Shown here piece by piece: positions 1-5,878 of a stretch of DNA of 5,878 nt. The translations under genes and the position numbers were made by a program. The stretch spans positions 1 to 5,878 of the forward strand of contig CAMWMO010000122.1 in the NCBI GenBank assembly GCA_947175305.1, in the 5' to 3' direction. The notes under the pieces are model-generated. The model saw nothing but the letters and a program-made list of their open reading frames with translations, was not told where the DNA came from and did not search any database. Source of the DNA: an uncultured Lachnospiraceae bacterium. Lineage in GTDB: Bacteria > Bacillota > Clostridia > Lachnospirales > Lachnospiraceae. The first letter of the stretch is position 1; each line of letters opens with the position of its first letter.

Positions 1-2
1 GG

Positions 3-77
3 TTAAGGTATGTATATGAATATATAGGCGGGCGCAAGTATTTCCTGCGTTGCCGCGCTTTCGCTCCGCAAAAATAA
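3..77 (+). CDS. C-terminal fragment of an upstream gene, function unknown
   Basis: One forward frame is open from the left edge (first whole codon at base 3) to a TAA at 75-77. It encodes 24 residues reading LRYVYEYIGGRKYFLRCRAF and then APQK. The other two forward frames close at once (TAA at 4-6, TGA at 17-19). The stop sits inside the AAGGA ribosome binding site of the next gene, which is the usual arrangement in a tight operon, and codon use (GGC, CGC, CTG, AAG) matches the neighbours. The tail is basic and aromatic and could end a glycosyltransferase or other cytoplasmic enzyme of the same cluster, but too little is present to assign a family. Such a short open stretch could also be chance. 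Confidence 0.55.
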   Translation, partial: LRYVYEYIGGRKYFLRCRAFAPQK

Positions 78-80
78 GGA
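76..80 (+). promoter_or_regulatory. Ribosome binding site for the acetyltransferase gene
   Basis: AAGGA lies 8 bases before the ATG at 89. It decides the start of the next gene: the frame is also open back to a TTG at 50, but that codon has no purine-rich site in front of it and lies inside the upstream reading frame. Confidence 0.7.
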
Positions 81-88
81 ATAAGGCT

Positions 89-664
89 ATGATAGATAAT
101 AAGGAGAAATATCGTGAATATCTGCGTCAGGACCAGATCGCGCTGGGGCGGCAGCGGGACAAGCGTCCGAGCGTTTTCGGGGACGAGATCTGGAAGCTGG
201 AGAGACTGCTTCGGCAGGTGGAGTATGACTGTAATTGCAGAAGAGGGCTGTCTGCGGCTGTGATCGGCAGATATCATAAGTTCAGGTTCCACCGCCTAAG
301 TGTAAGACTGGGTATGACGATCCCGATCAATGCATTCGGGCCGGGGTTGTCCATTCCGCACTATGGCACTATCGTGGTGCACGGGAATGCCAGGATCGGT
401 AAAAACTGCCGCCTGCAGGAGGGTGTGACCATAGGCGCCACAAACGGCAGTCATGAGGCGGCTGTGATCGGCGATAACTGTTATTTCGGCAGCGGAGCGA
501 AGGTGATAGGCGCCGTCCGCATAGCGGATGATGTGGCCGTAGGCGCAAATGCCGTGGTGACGGCGGATATCACAGAGCGGGGGACAACCTGGGCTGGAGC
601 GCCAGCGCGGAAGATAAGCGATCAAAATTCCCACAGCAATCTGTGTGCCGCACTTTTTCACTGA
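89..664 (+). CDS. Serine O-acetyltransferase-like hexapeptide-repeat acetyltransferase (short form)
   Basis: A 191-residue acyltransferase of the left-handed beta-helix family, closest by eye to serine acetyltransferases (CysE/EpsC type), which move acetyl from acetyl-CoA to the serine hydroxyl. Residues 1 to about 75 form a charged helical N-terminal region, much shorter than in classical enteric CysE. From about residue 80 come hexapeptide repeats: FGPGLSIPHYGTIVV around 84-98, with H91 at the position of the catalytic histidine, then ARIGKN, VTIGATNGS (113-121), VIGDN, VIGAVRIADDVAVGANAVV and WAGAPARKI. The ATG at 89 is chosen over TTG 50 because of the AAGGA at 76-80 and because TTG would overlap the upstream frame by 28 bases. 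The last ~15 residues after ARKIS look unlike the family's usual end. It lies 20 bases before the flippase gene. Short forms like this are known in surface-polysaccharide clusters, so the true acceptor may be serine or a sugar; sequence alone does not decide. Confidence 0.85.
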   Translation: MIDNKEKYREYLRQDQIALGRQRDKRPSVFGDEIWKLERLLRQVEYDCNCRRGLSAAVIGRYHKFRFHRLSVRLGMTIPINAFGPGLSIPHYGTIVVHGNARIGKNCRLQEGVTIGATNGSHEAAVIGDNCYFGSGAKVIGAVRIADDVAVGANAVVTADITERGTTWAGAPARKISDQNSHSNLCAALFH

Positions 665-684
665 AGATATTATGAGGAGTATCT

Positions 685-2478
685 ATGAGCAGACCAAGTA
701 AGAATACGAGCGCAGGAGTGCTCACCAAGCTGGGATATATTTTTGACAGAAGAGATAAATGGAAGATCGCAATGCTTCTGGTGGCTGTTGTGGTCGGAAG
801 CTTTCTGGAGCTGCTGGGCGTCACGATCTTTATGCCTTTTATCAATATCATCGAGAAGCCCTCAACGATCCAGCGCACCTGGTATCTGAAGTGGGTGTAC
901 GATCTGTTCCATTTCCGTTCGGCAAAACACTTTCTGATTGGATTGTCCGCGGTGATCATCCTGATCTATATTGTGAAGAATGTGTATCTGATCATTGAGA
1001 AAAGCTATATTTATCGGTTTTCCTATAACACACAGATGAAATTGTCCACCAGGCTGTTAGACACATACATGAAGGAACCTTACACCTTTCATCTGAATAA
1101 GAATATTGCCACCCTGCAGCGGAGTCTCCAGGAGGATACTTCGAAGTTTATGCAGGTGATCTTATACTCGCTGGAGTTGGTAGCAGAGCTGGCAGTCTGC
1201 TTTGTGCTGATGATCTATCTTCTGACTGTCAGTAAATCCATCACCGTCATCGTGGCGGGGCTGCTGATCATCTGCGTGGGCGGCTTCCTGCTCTTTACAA
1301 GGAAATACAGCCGCAGGCTGGGATTGGATAATCAGGGCTATCAGGGAAAGATATTTCAGTGGATGAATCAGGCGCTGGGCGGTATCAAGGAGATCAAGAT
1401 ACTGGGCAGAGAAGAATTTTTTACGGACGAATACTATAAATACTATGCCAAATTTGCCAGAGGACTCAGGATCGCAAGAACCATTTCCATTGTGCCCAAG
1501 TATGTGGTAGAGGCGGTGGCAATATCGGGACTTCTGGTAGCGATCATTGTGAAGCTGCTTTTCGGTGAAGCGGATATGGCATATTATGTTCCGCAGCTGA
1601 CTGTCTTTGCCGTGGCGGCTTTCCGGCTGATGCCGAGTGTGGGACGCATCAACGAACATGCCACAAATACGCTTTACGCGCTGCCCTCCGTGGATCTGGT
1701 ATACCATGATCTGGTGGAGATCGAGGACTATGTGGAGAAGCAGGATAACGAGGAAATAGAAGAATGGAATCTGCATAAGGGCATCGAAGTGAAAGATGTG
1801 ACCTACTTCTATCCCGATACGGATGAACCGGTGATCCATCATGCCAGTCTGTCCATAGCAAAGGGAAGGACAGTCGCTTTCATTGGTGCATCCGGCGCGG
1901 GGAAGACAACGATGGTGGATATCATTCTGGGTCTTTTGACGCCCCAGGACGGTTCAGTCATGGCGGACAGCATCAATGTCCATGAAAAACCCAAGACATT
2001 TCATGCCCAGGTGGGCTATATCCCGCAGGTGATCTATCTGTCGGATGATACGATCCGCAATAATATTGCTTTTGGCGTCAAGGGAAAAGAGATCGACGAG
2101 CAGGCGGTGCTTCAGGCAGTAGAGAAAGCACAGCTCACAGAGTTTATAGACAGTCTGCCTTTGGGGCTTGATACCATTGTAGGTGACAGAGGTGTCAGAT
2201 TATCCGGCGGCCAGCGGCAGCGTATCGGTATCGCCAGAGCCCTCTATCATGATCCGGAGATTCTGGTGCTGGACGAAGCGACTTCCGCGCTGGATAATGA
2301 TACGGAGGCGGCTGTGATGGAGGCTATCGAGAATCTGCAGGGCATGAAGACCATGATCATCATTGCCCACAGGCTGACGACCATTCGCAGCGTGGATGTG
2401 ATCTATGAGGTGGCAGATGGCAGGGTAGTCGAAAAGAGCAAGGAAGAAGTGTTTGGAGAAAACTATGCAGAGGAATGA
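685..2478 (+). CDS. Fused ABC transporter (permease plus ATPase), PglK-like lipid-linked glycan flippase
   Basis: A 597-residue ABC half-transporter that should act as a homodimer in the cytoplasmic membrane. Residues 1-340 are the permease, with hydrophobic spans near 28-52, 83-103, 158-180, 184-204, 272-294 and 299-318. Residues 365-590 are the ATPase, with all motifs intact: Walker A GASGAGKTT 401-409, Q-loop Q448, signature LSGGQ 506-510, Walker B ILVLDEA 526-532 with E531, and H-loop H562. The GSFLELLGV segment in the first span and IKEIKILGREEFF (234-246) in the coupling region are typical of the PglK/WlaB group, which flips polyprenyl-linked oligosaccharides. Between spans 1 and 2 the segment TWYLKWVYDLFHF (65-77) could form the amphipathic external helix that PglK uses to contact its lipid substrate. 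GAGGAG at 674-679, 5 bases before ATG 685, fixes the start. The glycosyltransferases downstream support a glycan substrate. An MsbA-like lipid or drug exporter is the alternative; family certain, substrate inferred. Confidence 0.9.
   Translation: MSRPSKNTSAGVLTKLGYIFDRRDKWKIAMLLVAVVVGSFLELLGVTIFMPFINIIEKPSTIQRTWYLKWVYDLFHFRSAKHFLIGLSAVIILIYIVKNVYLIIEKSYIYRFSYNTQMKLSTRLLDTYMKEPYTFHLNKNIATLQRSLQEDTSKFMQVILYSLELVAELAVCFVLMIYLLTVSKSITVIVAGLLIICVGGFLLFTRKYSRRLGLDNQGYQGKIFQWMNQALGGIKEIKILGREEFFTDEYYKYYAKFARGLRIARTISIVPKYVVEAVAISGLLVAIIVKLLFGEADMAYYVPQLTVFAVAAFRLMPSVGRINEHATNTLYALPSVDLVYHDLVEIEDYVEKQDNEEIEEWNLHKGIEVKDVTYFYPDTDEPVIHHASLSIAKGRTVAFIGASGAGKTTMVDIILGLLTPQDGSVMADSINVHEKPKTFHAQVGYIPQVIYLSDDTIRNNIAFGVKGKEIDEQAVLQAVEKAQLTEFIDSLPLGLDTIVGDRGVRLSGGQRQRIGIARALYHDPEILVLDEATSALDNDTEAAVMEAIENLQGMKTMIIIAHRLTTIRSVDVIYEVADGRVVEKSKEEVFGENYAEE
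2455..2458 (+). promoter_or_regulatory. Ribosome binding site inside the end of the ABC gene
   Basis: GGAG lies 6 bases before ATG 2465, within the last codons of the ABC transporter gene. It favours ATG 2465 over the in-frame TTG at 2453, which itself overlaps this GGAG. An AGGA at 2441-2444 could in principle serve TTG 2453, so the choice is likely but not certain. Confidence 0.6.
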
Positions 2479-4054
2479 TAAATTACTGCAGCCGGACAGC
2501 AGACAGCGCGACAGATGGTTCTATTTCTCTCTGGCGCTGCTTGCTCTTGCAGCGTTTCTGCTGCTCGGTTCGAGAGAACCGGTATTGTTTGATGACAGCG
2601 GAGCCTATATGCGGGTGAGGCGTGTCGAGGGAGTTATGCCGATCTACCCGCTCTTTCTTTTGTTGAACCAATATGTATTTGGTCTGGAAAGCTATCTGTA
2701 TGCTGTCGTGATTGAGCAGGCGGTTCTGGCAGCAGGGTGCGTGGTTCTCTTTGTCAGGGTAGTCAGAGATGGGTTTGGCCTGAAGTATTGGGAATCATAT
2801 CTGCTCCTTTTTCTGACATTGCTTCCCTTTACCGTGGATATGCCGCAGTCGATGGTGTCGCAGCAGATCCTGACGGAGGGGATCGCATATGCGTTGTTTT
2901 ATCTGTTTATGATCCTTCTCCTCAAGGCGGTGTGGACGAAACGGTACACATGGATCGCGGGGGCTTTTGGAATGGCGGCCGTTCTGTCGATGGTGCGCTC
3001 CCAGCTCCAGATACTGTTCGGGGTCTGTGGGATCATTTTTCTGTACGTTGTCTGCAAAAGAAGAGCATGTGAAAAAAAGCTGCACTTTTTGGCGAGGGTT
3101 GCCGGGGGGCTTCTCGGATGTCTCTGTATATGCCTTGTGGGAATCCTTATCATAGCTGAGATCACTGCCGGATATAGAGAATTGGTCAAAAGCGACGGAA
3201 GCCTTAGGATATTTGCCATGAAAGTACAGTCTCCGGAAGCGTATGAGGCGAAAAAAGAGGCCGGTGAGGATGCGCAGGGTGAGAAGGCAGAGGAACTGGT
3301 AAATAAGGGATTTACCACAAGCCAGTATGTAAGCCTTATCTTTTCCCGCGGCATGTACGAGGCTGATCCGGAGGATGTGGAACTGTTTGAGGATGAAGTG
3401 GTGAGAGGGCTGTATACAGCATTGTATCAGGCGGCGGACGCGGAGGAAGAGCGTTATACCTATGCCCGCACCGGTCTGTGGATGTGGCAGGATATCGTCG
3501 GCGGGATCGGCAAGGTTGGGAAGACATGTTTCATGACACCGTCGGAGTATTATGTGGAAAACTGCCCGGAGATCATTGCGTCGGATCATTTCAGTGATAC
3601 GCGCAACGCACATTTACAGCATATCGGTATCACGTTGATCAAGGCGCATTTCGGACGGTTCCTATACCATACGCTGATGATGCTGCCACAGGCATTTATC
3701 TGTACTGTCTTTTTCCAGATCAGACCGATCTATCTGCTGTGTCATCTGATGACGCTGTTCCTTTATCTGTCGGCGATGGCGTTGATGATATGGGGATATG
3801 TGGATTGGAAGGCGGATCACAGGTGTGCGGAGTTCATGGCGCTTGTTCTGGGAAGTAATGTTGTGATGGTGATCGTTATATCGCTGGTATTCTTTGGACA
3901 GCAGCGGTATCTGGTATATAATTTTGGTGTTTTTTATGTCGCATACTATCTGCTTCTGCGGGAATTGTGGAATATCCATATCCGGGACAGGATCATGGTA
4001 TATATCGCGGGACGCCGGGGAGACAGAAAGGCGCAGGTAAAGGAAGAGAGATGA
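2465..4054 (+). CDS. Polytopic membrane protein, probable GT-C-type glycosyltransferase
   Basis: A 529-residue integral membrane protein with about 10-11 spans: near 18-36, 59-73, 77-99, 108-124, 137-154, 161-176, 181-198, 210-231, 397-418, 421-445, 456-477 and 480-499 (one or two of these may be re-entrant). After span 1 comes FDDSGAYM (42-49), an acidic pair followed by Tyr in the first outside loop, then PIYPLFLLLN. This placement is typical of GT-C enzymes, which use polyprenyl-phosphate sugars outside the membrane. TEGIAYALF (137-145) and MVRSQLQ (176-182) also recall GT-C conserved positions, as does GQQRYLVYNFGVFY (478-491) before the last span. An unusual soluble loop of about 165 residues (231-396) separates the two membrane halves. 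The start overlaps the ABC gene by 14 bases and the stop overlaps the GT2 start as ATGA, so translation is probably coupled. The neighbouring GT2 could make its donor. No exact family is recognised; a polymerase-like or unrelated polytopic membrane protein remains possible. Confidence 0.7.
   Translation: MQRNDKLLQPDSRQRDRWFYFSLALLALAAFLLLGSREPVLFDDSGAYMRVRRVEGVMPIYPLFLLLNQYVFGLESYLYAVVIEQAVLAAGCVVLFVRVVRDGFGLKYWESYLLLFLTLLPFTVDMPQSMVSQQILTEGIAYALFYLFMILLLKAVWTKRYTWIAGAFGMAAVLSMVRSQLQILFGVCGIIFLYVVCKRRACEKKLHFLARVAGGLLGCLCICLVGILIIAEITAGYRELVKSDGSLRIFAMKVQSPEAYEAKKEAGEDAQGEKAEELVNKGFTTSQYVSLIFSRGMYEADPEDVELFEDEVVRGLYTALYQAADAEEERYTYARTGLWMWQDIVGGIGKVGKTCFMTPSEYYVENCPEIIASDHFSDTRNAHLQHIGITLIKAHFGRFLYHTLMMLPQAFICTVFFQIRPIYLLCHLMTLFLYLSAMALMIWGYVDWKADHRCAEFMALVLGSNVVMVIVISLVFFGQQRYLVYNFGVFYVAYYLLLRELWNIHIRDRIMVYIAGRRGDRKAQVKEER
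4040..4044 (+). promoter_or_regulatory. Ribosome binding site for the GT2 gene
   Basis: AAGGA lies 6 bases before ATG 4051, within the end of the preceding membrane-protein gene. It settles the start at 4051 rather than the in-frame GTG at 3967, which would add 28 residues that do not belong to the GT2 fold. Confidence 0.75.
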
Positions 4055-4782
4055 AACAGGAGCAACGTGTATTAGTTATCATACCGGCATACAATGAAGC
4101 CGAAAATATCGTGCATGTAGTAAATCATATGATGGAGCAGGCGCCTCAGTATGATTATCTGGTGATCAACGACGGTTCCACGGACAACACACTGAAGCTG
4201 TGTCAGCAGGAGAACTTTCATTATCTCGACTTATCCATCAACATGGGAATCGGCGGAGCTGTTCAGGTGGGATATATTTATGCCTGCAAGAATGACTATG
4301 ATATCGCTGTGCAGATGGACGGGGACGGACAGCATGACATTGCTTATCTGGACGAGATGCTGGCGCCCATCATCGCGCATAAGGCGGATGTGGTGATCGG
4401 TTCTCGCTTCCTGAAAAAGGAGGGGTTTCAGTCTTCGGCGAGCCGCCGGATGGGCATCAATATCCTGAGTGCGCTTATATGGCTGACCACGGGAAAGCGT
4501 ATCATGGATGTGACCAGTGGTTATCGTGCGGTGAACAGGATGTTCATAGAGATCTATAGCAAGGATTATCCTATGGATTATCCGGAGCCGGAGGCCATTG
4601 TCTCGGCCATCATGCACCTGGGAAGGGTGCAGGAGGTACCGGTGCAGATGCGGGCCAGAGAGGGAGGCGTCAGCTCTATTACCTTCAAAAAATCTATCTA
4701 CTACATGATCAAGGTGACGCTGGCGATCCTGCTCTGTCGCATGAGCTATGGGGTACGCAGGGCGAAGAGAGAGGATGTGTAA
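4051..4782 (+). CDS. GT2 family glycosyltransferase, dolichyl/polyprenyl-phosphate sugar synthase-like
   Basis: A 243-residue inverting GT-A-fold glycosyltransferase resembling dolichyl-phosphate mannose synthase (DPM1) and GtrB/ArnC-type enzymes, which transfer a sugar from a nucleotide donor to polyprenyl phosphate at the cytoplasmic membrane face. Visible motifs in order: IIPAYNEAENI (from residue 10), NDGSTDNT (40-47) for nucleotide binding, MGIGGAVQVGY, the metal-binding DGDGQHD (90-96), GSRF (117-120) and TSGYR (155-159). Unlike GtrB or ArnC it has no C-terminal pair of membrane spans; there is only one modestly hydrophobic segment near 216-232 that may lie on the membrane. Its ATG shares bases with the TGA of the GT-C-like gene (ATGA), and the DUF2304 gene follows after 21 bases, so the three products probably work together. 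The sugar cannot be read from the sequence. A transferase acting on a lipid-linked glycan is the alternative. Confidence 0.9.
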   Translation: MKQEQRVLVIIPAYNEAENIVHVVNHMMEQAPQYDYLVINDGSTDNTLKLCQQENFHYLDLSINMGIGGAVQVGYIYACKNDYDIAVQMDGDGQHDIAYLDEMLAPIIAHKADVVIGSRFLKKEGFQSSASRRMGINILSALIWLTTGKRIMDVTSGYRAVNRMFIEIYSKDYPMDYPEPEAIVSAIMHLGRVQEVPVQMRAREGGVSSITFKKSIYYMIKVTLAILLCRMSYGVRRAKREDV

Positions 4783-4803
4783 AGGAAGATTGGAGGAGCG
4801 GAA

Positions 4804-5157
4804 ATGATACCTGCTACACTTAGAGTTACGCTGATCGTTGCAGTGGTCTGCTATTTTATCATTATCCTGTACTTTTTGAAACAAAAGGCGCTGAACCTGA
4901 AATATACATTGTTATGGCTGGTGGCAGGTCTGGTTATGGGGATTCTGGTGGCAGTACCGGAGCTTTTGGTGACGATCATCCATATATTCGGCATTCAGGA
5001 TAATATGAACGGGTTGTTTATTTTTTCGATCGGGTTTATCATTATGATCCTGTTGTCCCTAACCTCGATCGCATCCAGACAGAACCGCAAGATACGGACA
5101 TTGACACAGGAGCTGGCGATCCTGGAGAAACGTGTGCGCGATTTGGAGAATAAATGA
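4804..5157 (+). CDS. DUF2304 family small membrane protein with C-terminal coiled coil
   Basis: A 117-residue protein matching the DUF2304 pattern, with LKYTLLWLVAGLVMGIL (32-48) as the recognisable core. Three membrane spans are predicted by eye near 6-25, 35-55 and 70-90. The remaining tail is polar with a clean heptad: I97, L100, L104, L107, V111 and L114 occupy a/d positions, so it should form a short coiled coil, probably cytoplasmic if the segment rich in Arg and Lys after span 3 follows the positive-inside rule. The function of the family is unknown to me beyond its habit of lying beside GT2 glycosyltransferases, as here. Plausible roles are membrane tether for the GT2 enzyme, flippase for its polyprenyl-phosphate sugar, or both (inference). 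GGAGGAG at 4792-4798, 5 bases before ATG 4804, makes the start clear. Its TGA overlaps the CotH gene start. Confidence 0.85.
   Translation: MIPATLRVTLIVAVVCYFIIILYFLKQKALNLKYTLLWLVAGLVMGILVAVPELLVTIIHIFGIQDNMNGLFIFSIGFIIMILLSLTSIASRQNRKIRTLTQELAILEKRVRDLENK
5145..5148 (+). promoter_or_regulatory. Ribosome binding site for the CotH-family gene
   Basis: GGAG in the last codons of the DUF2304 gene lies 5 bases before ATG 5154 and 8 before the adjacent in-frame ATG 5157. Either could be used; a third in-frame ATG at 5166 is less well placed. Confidence 0.6.
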
Positions 5158-5878
5158 TGTATAGGATGAGGCGGCGCGGCATACTCGGTCTTCTGCTTGT
5201 TTTTTTGATCGCAGTCGTTGTGTTTATGGAAAAAAATGAATATGACCGCATACAGAGAGACGGCGATTATATGGATAACCTTTGCTTTATTCTCGGCAAT
5301 TCTATGTCGGAACAGCAGATATTTTGCTTTACGGATAAAGCGGAGAATGTAAGTTATCTGTTTTTGCCGTCCTATGCAAGGCCGGGGGATGTGAAAATCT
5401 CTTTTGCGGGAGCAGAAAAGATAGTCTTTGCCGGAGAAGAGGGGGAAGTTACCCTAAACAGCGGCGAGGAGATCAGCGCACTGCAATATGATGAAAAATA
5501 TGAGATGTATTTTTGCGGCAGGAAAGGGGAAAGGCTTGCAAAGCAGGAGATCGTCATCATGCACTCAGCCAGTCTTCCGGCTGTTTTTCTGGAGACGGAC
5601 AGCGGCTCTATGAAGATGCTGGATTCAGACAAGGACTATGAGGAAAAAGGAAGAATCGTCCTGTTTGATACAGATGGCAATGTTGTCTGTGTGGATAAGT
5701 TAGATCGGATTTCGGGGCGGGGAAACTCTACCTGGGCTTATCCGAAAAAATCCTATGGCATCAGACTGAAAAACAAGGCAGATCTGTTCGGTATGGGAAG
5801 CGCCGACGGTTGGATTCTGTTGAGCAATGTGGAGGACCGCTCTTATATTCGGAATAAGATCACATATGATATGGGCGT
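5154..5878 (+). CDS. CotH kinase family protein, N-terminal part (gene cut by the window edge)
   Basis: The frame is open from ATG 5154 to the right edge without a stop: 241 codons plus two bases. It starts with a basic stretch (MMYRMRRR) and one hydrophobic helix (about 9-25), so it is probably a signal-anchored protein with its bulk outside the membrane. Residues about 26-150 are beta-rich with no catalytic motif seen. The CotH signature follows: ISGRGNSTWAYPKKSYGIRL (186-205), then ADLFGMGSADGWILLSN (209-225) and DRSYIRNKITYDMG (228-241). CotH proteins are atypical kinases; Bacillus CotH phosphorylates spore-coat proteins, and relatives occur on cell surfaces in Clostridia. The catalytic aspartates of the family should lie past the window edge and cannot be checked. 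The start overlaps the DUF2304 stop by 4 bases (ATGA), and a GGAG sits 5 bases upstream. Placement at the end of a glycan gene run suggests a surface substrate other than spore coat, which is inference. Confidence 0.88.
   Translation, partial: MMYRMRRRGILGLLLVFLIAVVVFMEKNEYDRIQRDGDYMDNLCFILGNSMSEQQIFCFTDKAENVSYLFLPSYARPGDVKISFAGAEKIVFAGEEGEVTLNSGEEISALQYDEKYEMYFCGRKGERLAKQEIVIMHSASLPAVFLETDSGSMKMLDSDKDYEEKGRIVLFDTDGNVVCVDKLDRISGRGNSTWAYPKKSYGIRLKNKADLFGMGSADGWILLSNVEDRSYIRNKITYDMG

Noticed and set aside
50..88. N-terminal extension of the acetyltransferase from a TTG start
   Set aside because: No ribosome binding site precedes TTG 50, it lies inside the upstream open frame, and ATG 89 has AAGGA at good spacing.
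1162..1842. Antisense open frame of 226 codons opposite the ABC transporter
   Set aside because: His- and Arg-rich composition typical of a mirror of a real gene, with no domain; the + strand ABC protein has intact family motifs.
2795..3613. Long antisense open frame of 272 codons opposite the GT-C-like gene
   Set aside because: It has no recognisable domain and lies fully opposite a coupled, motif-bearing gene; it reflects the codon bias of the real strand.
3967..4050. N-terminal extension of the GT2 gene from a GTG start
   Set aside because: The added residues are not part of a GT2 fold and lie entirely in the coding frame of the upstream gene; ATG 4051 has a good ribosome binding site.
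4783..4803. Possible terminator or promoter in the gap before the DUF2304 gene
   Set aside because: The 21-base gap holds only the ribosome binding site; no hairpin with a T-run and no -35/-10 pair is visible there or in the other gaps.
5372..5632. Antisense open frame of 86 codons near the right edge
   Set aside because: The + strand here is covered by the CotH-family frame, which runs to the window edge and carries clear conserved motifs.

Overview
The window is a stretch of bacterial chromosome packed with genes on the + strand only. It looks like Clostridia, most likely Lachnospiraceae or a close relative. This is inferred from the strong Gram-positive-type ribosome binding sites (GAGGAG, GGAGGAG), near-balanced base composition, GGC/CTG/GAG/AAG-rich codon use, and the gene content (a short serine-acetyltransferase-like protein, DUF2304, CotH kinase family). 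No species can be named. No rRNA, tRNA, mobile element, CRISPR array, promoter or terminator is visible, and no gap exceeds about 21 bases, so the window reads as the interior of one long operon.

Layout, left to right: (1) a 3'-terminal gene fragment ending at 77; (2) a short serine O-acetyltransferase-like left-handed beta-helix enzyme, 89-664; (3) a full-length fused ABC transporter, 685-2478, resembling the PglK type of lipid-linked oligosaccharide flippase; (4) a 529-residue polytopic membrane protein with GT-C glycosyltransferase-like layout, 2465-4054, overlapping the flippase gene; (5) a dolichyl-phosphate-mannose-synthase-like GT2 glycosyltransferase, 4051-4782, overlapping by ATGA; (6) a DUF2304 small membrane protein with a C-terminal coiled coil, 4804-5157; (7) the first 241 codons of a CotH-family kinase, 5154-5878, which overlaps gene 6 and runs off the right edge.

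Together these look like a cell-surface glycan assembly and decoration operon. My working model is inference. The ABC protein would flip a polyprenyl-linked glycan. The GT2 enzyme would charge a polyprenyl phosphate with one sugar on the cytoplasmic face, with the DUF2304 protein as its membrane tether or the flippase partner. The GT-C protein would transfer that sugar outside the membrane. The CotH protein, anchored by one N-terminal helix with its kinase domain outside, could phosphorylate a surface glycan or protein. The GT2/DUF2304/GT-C set parallels the Gtr-type three-component glycosylation systems, with DUF2304 where GtrA would be. The coupling to a CotH kinase is the most unusual part.
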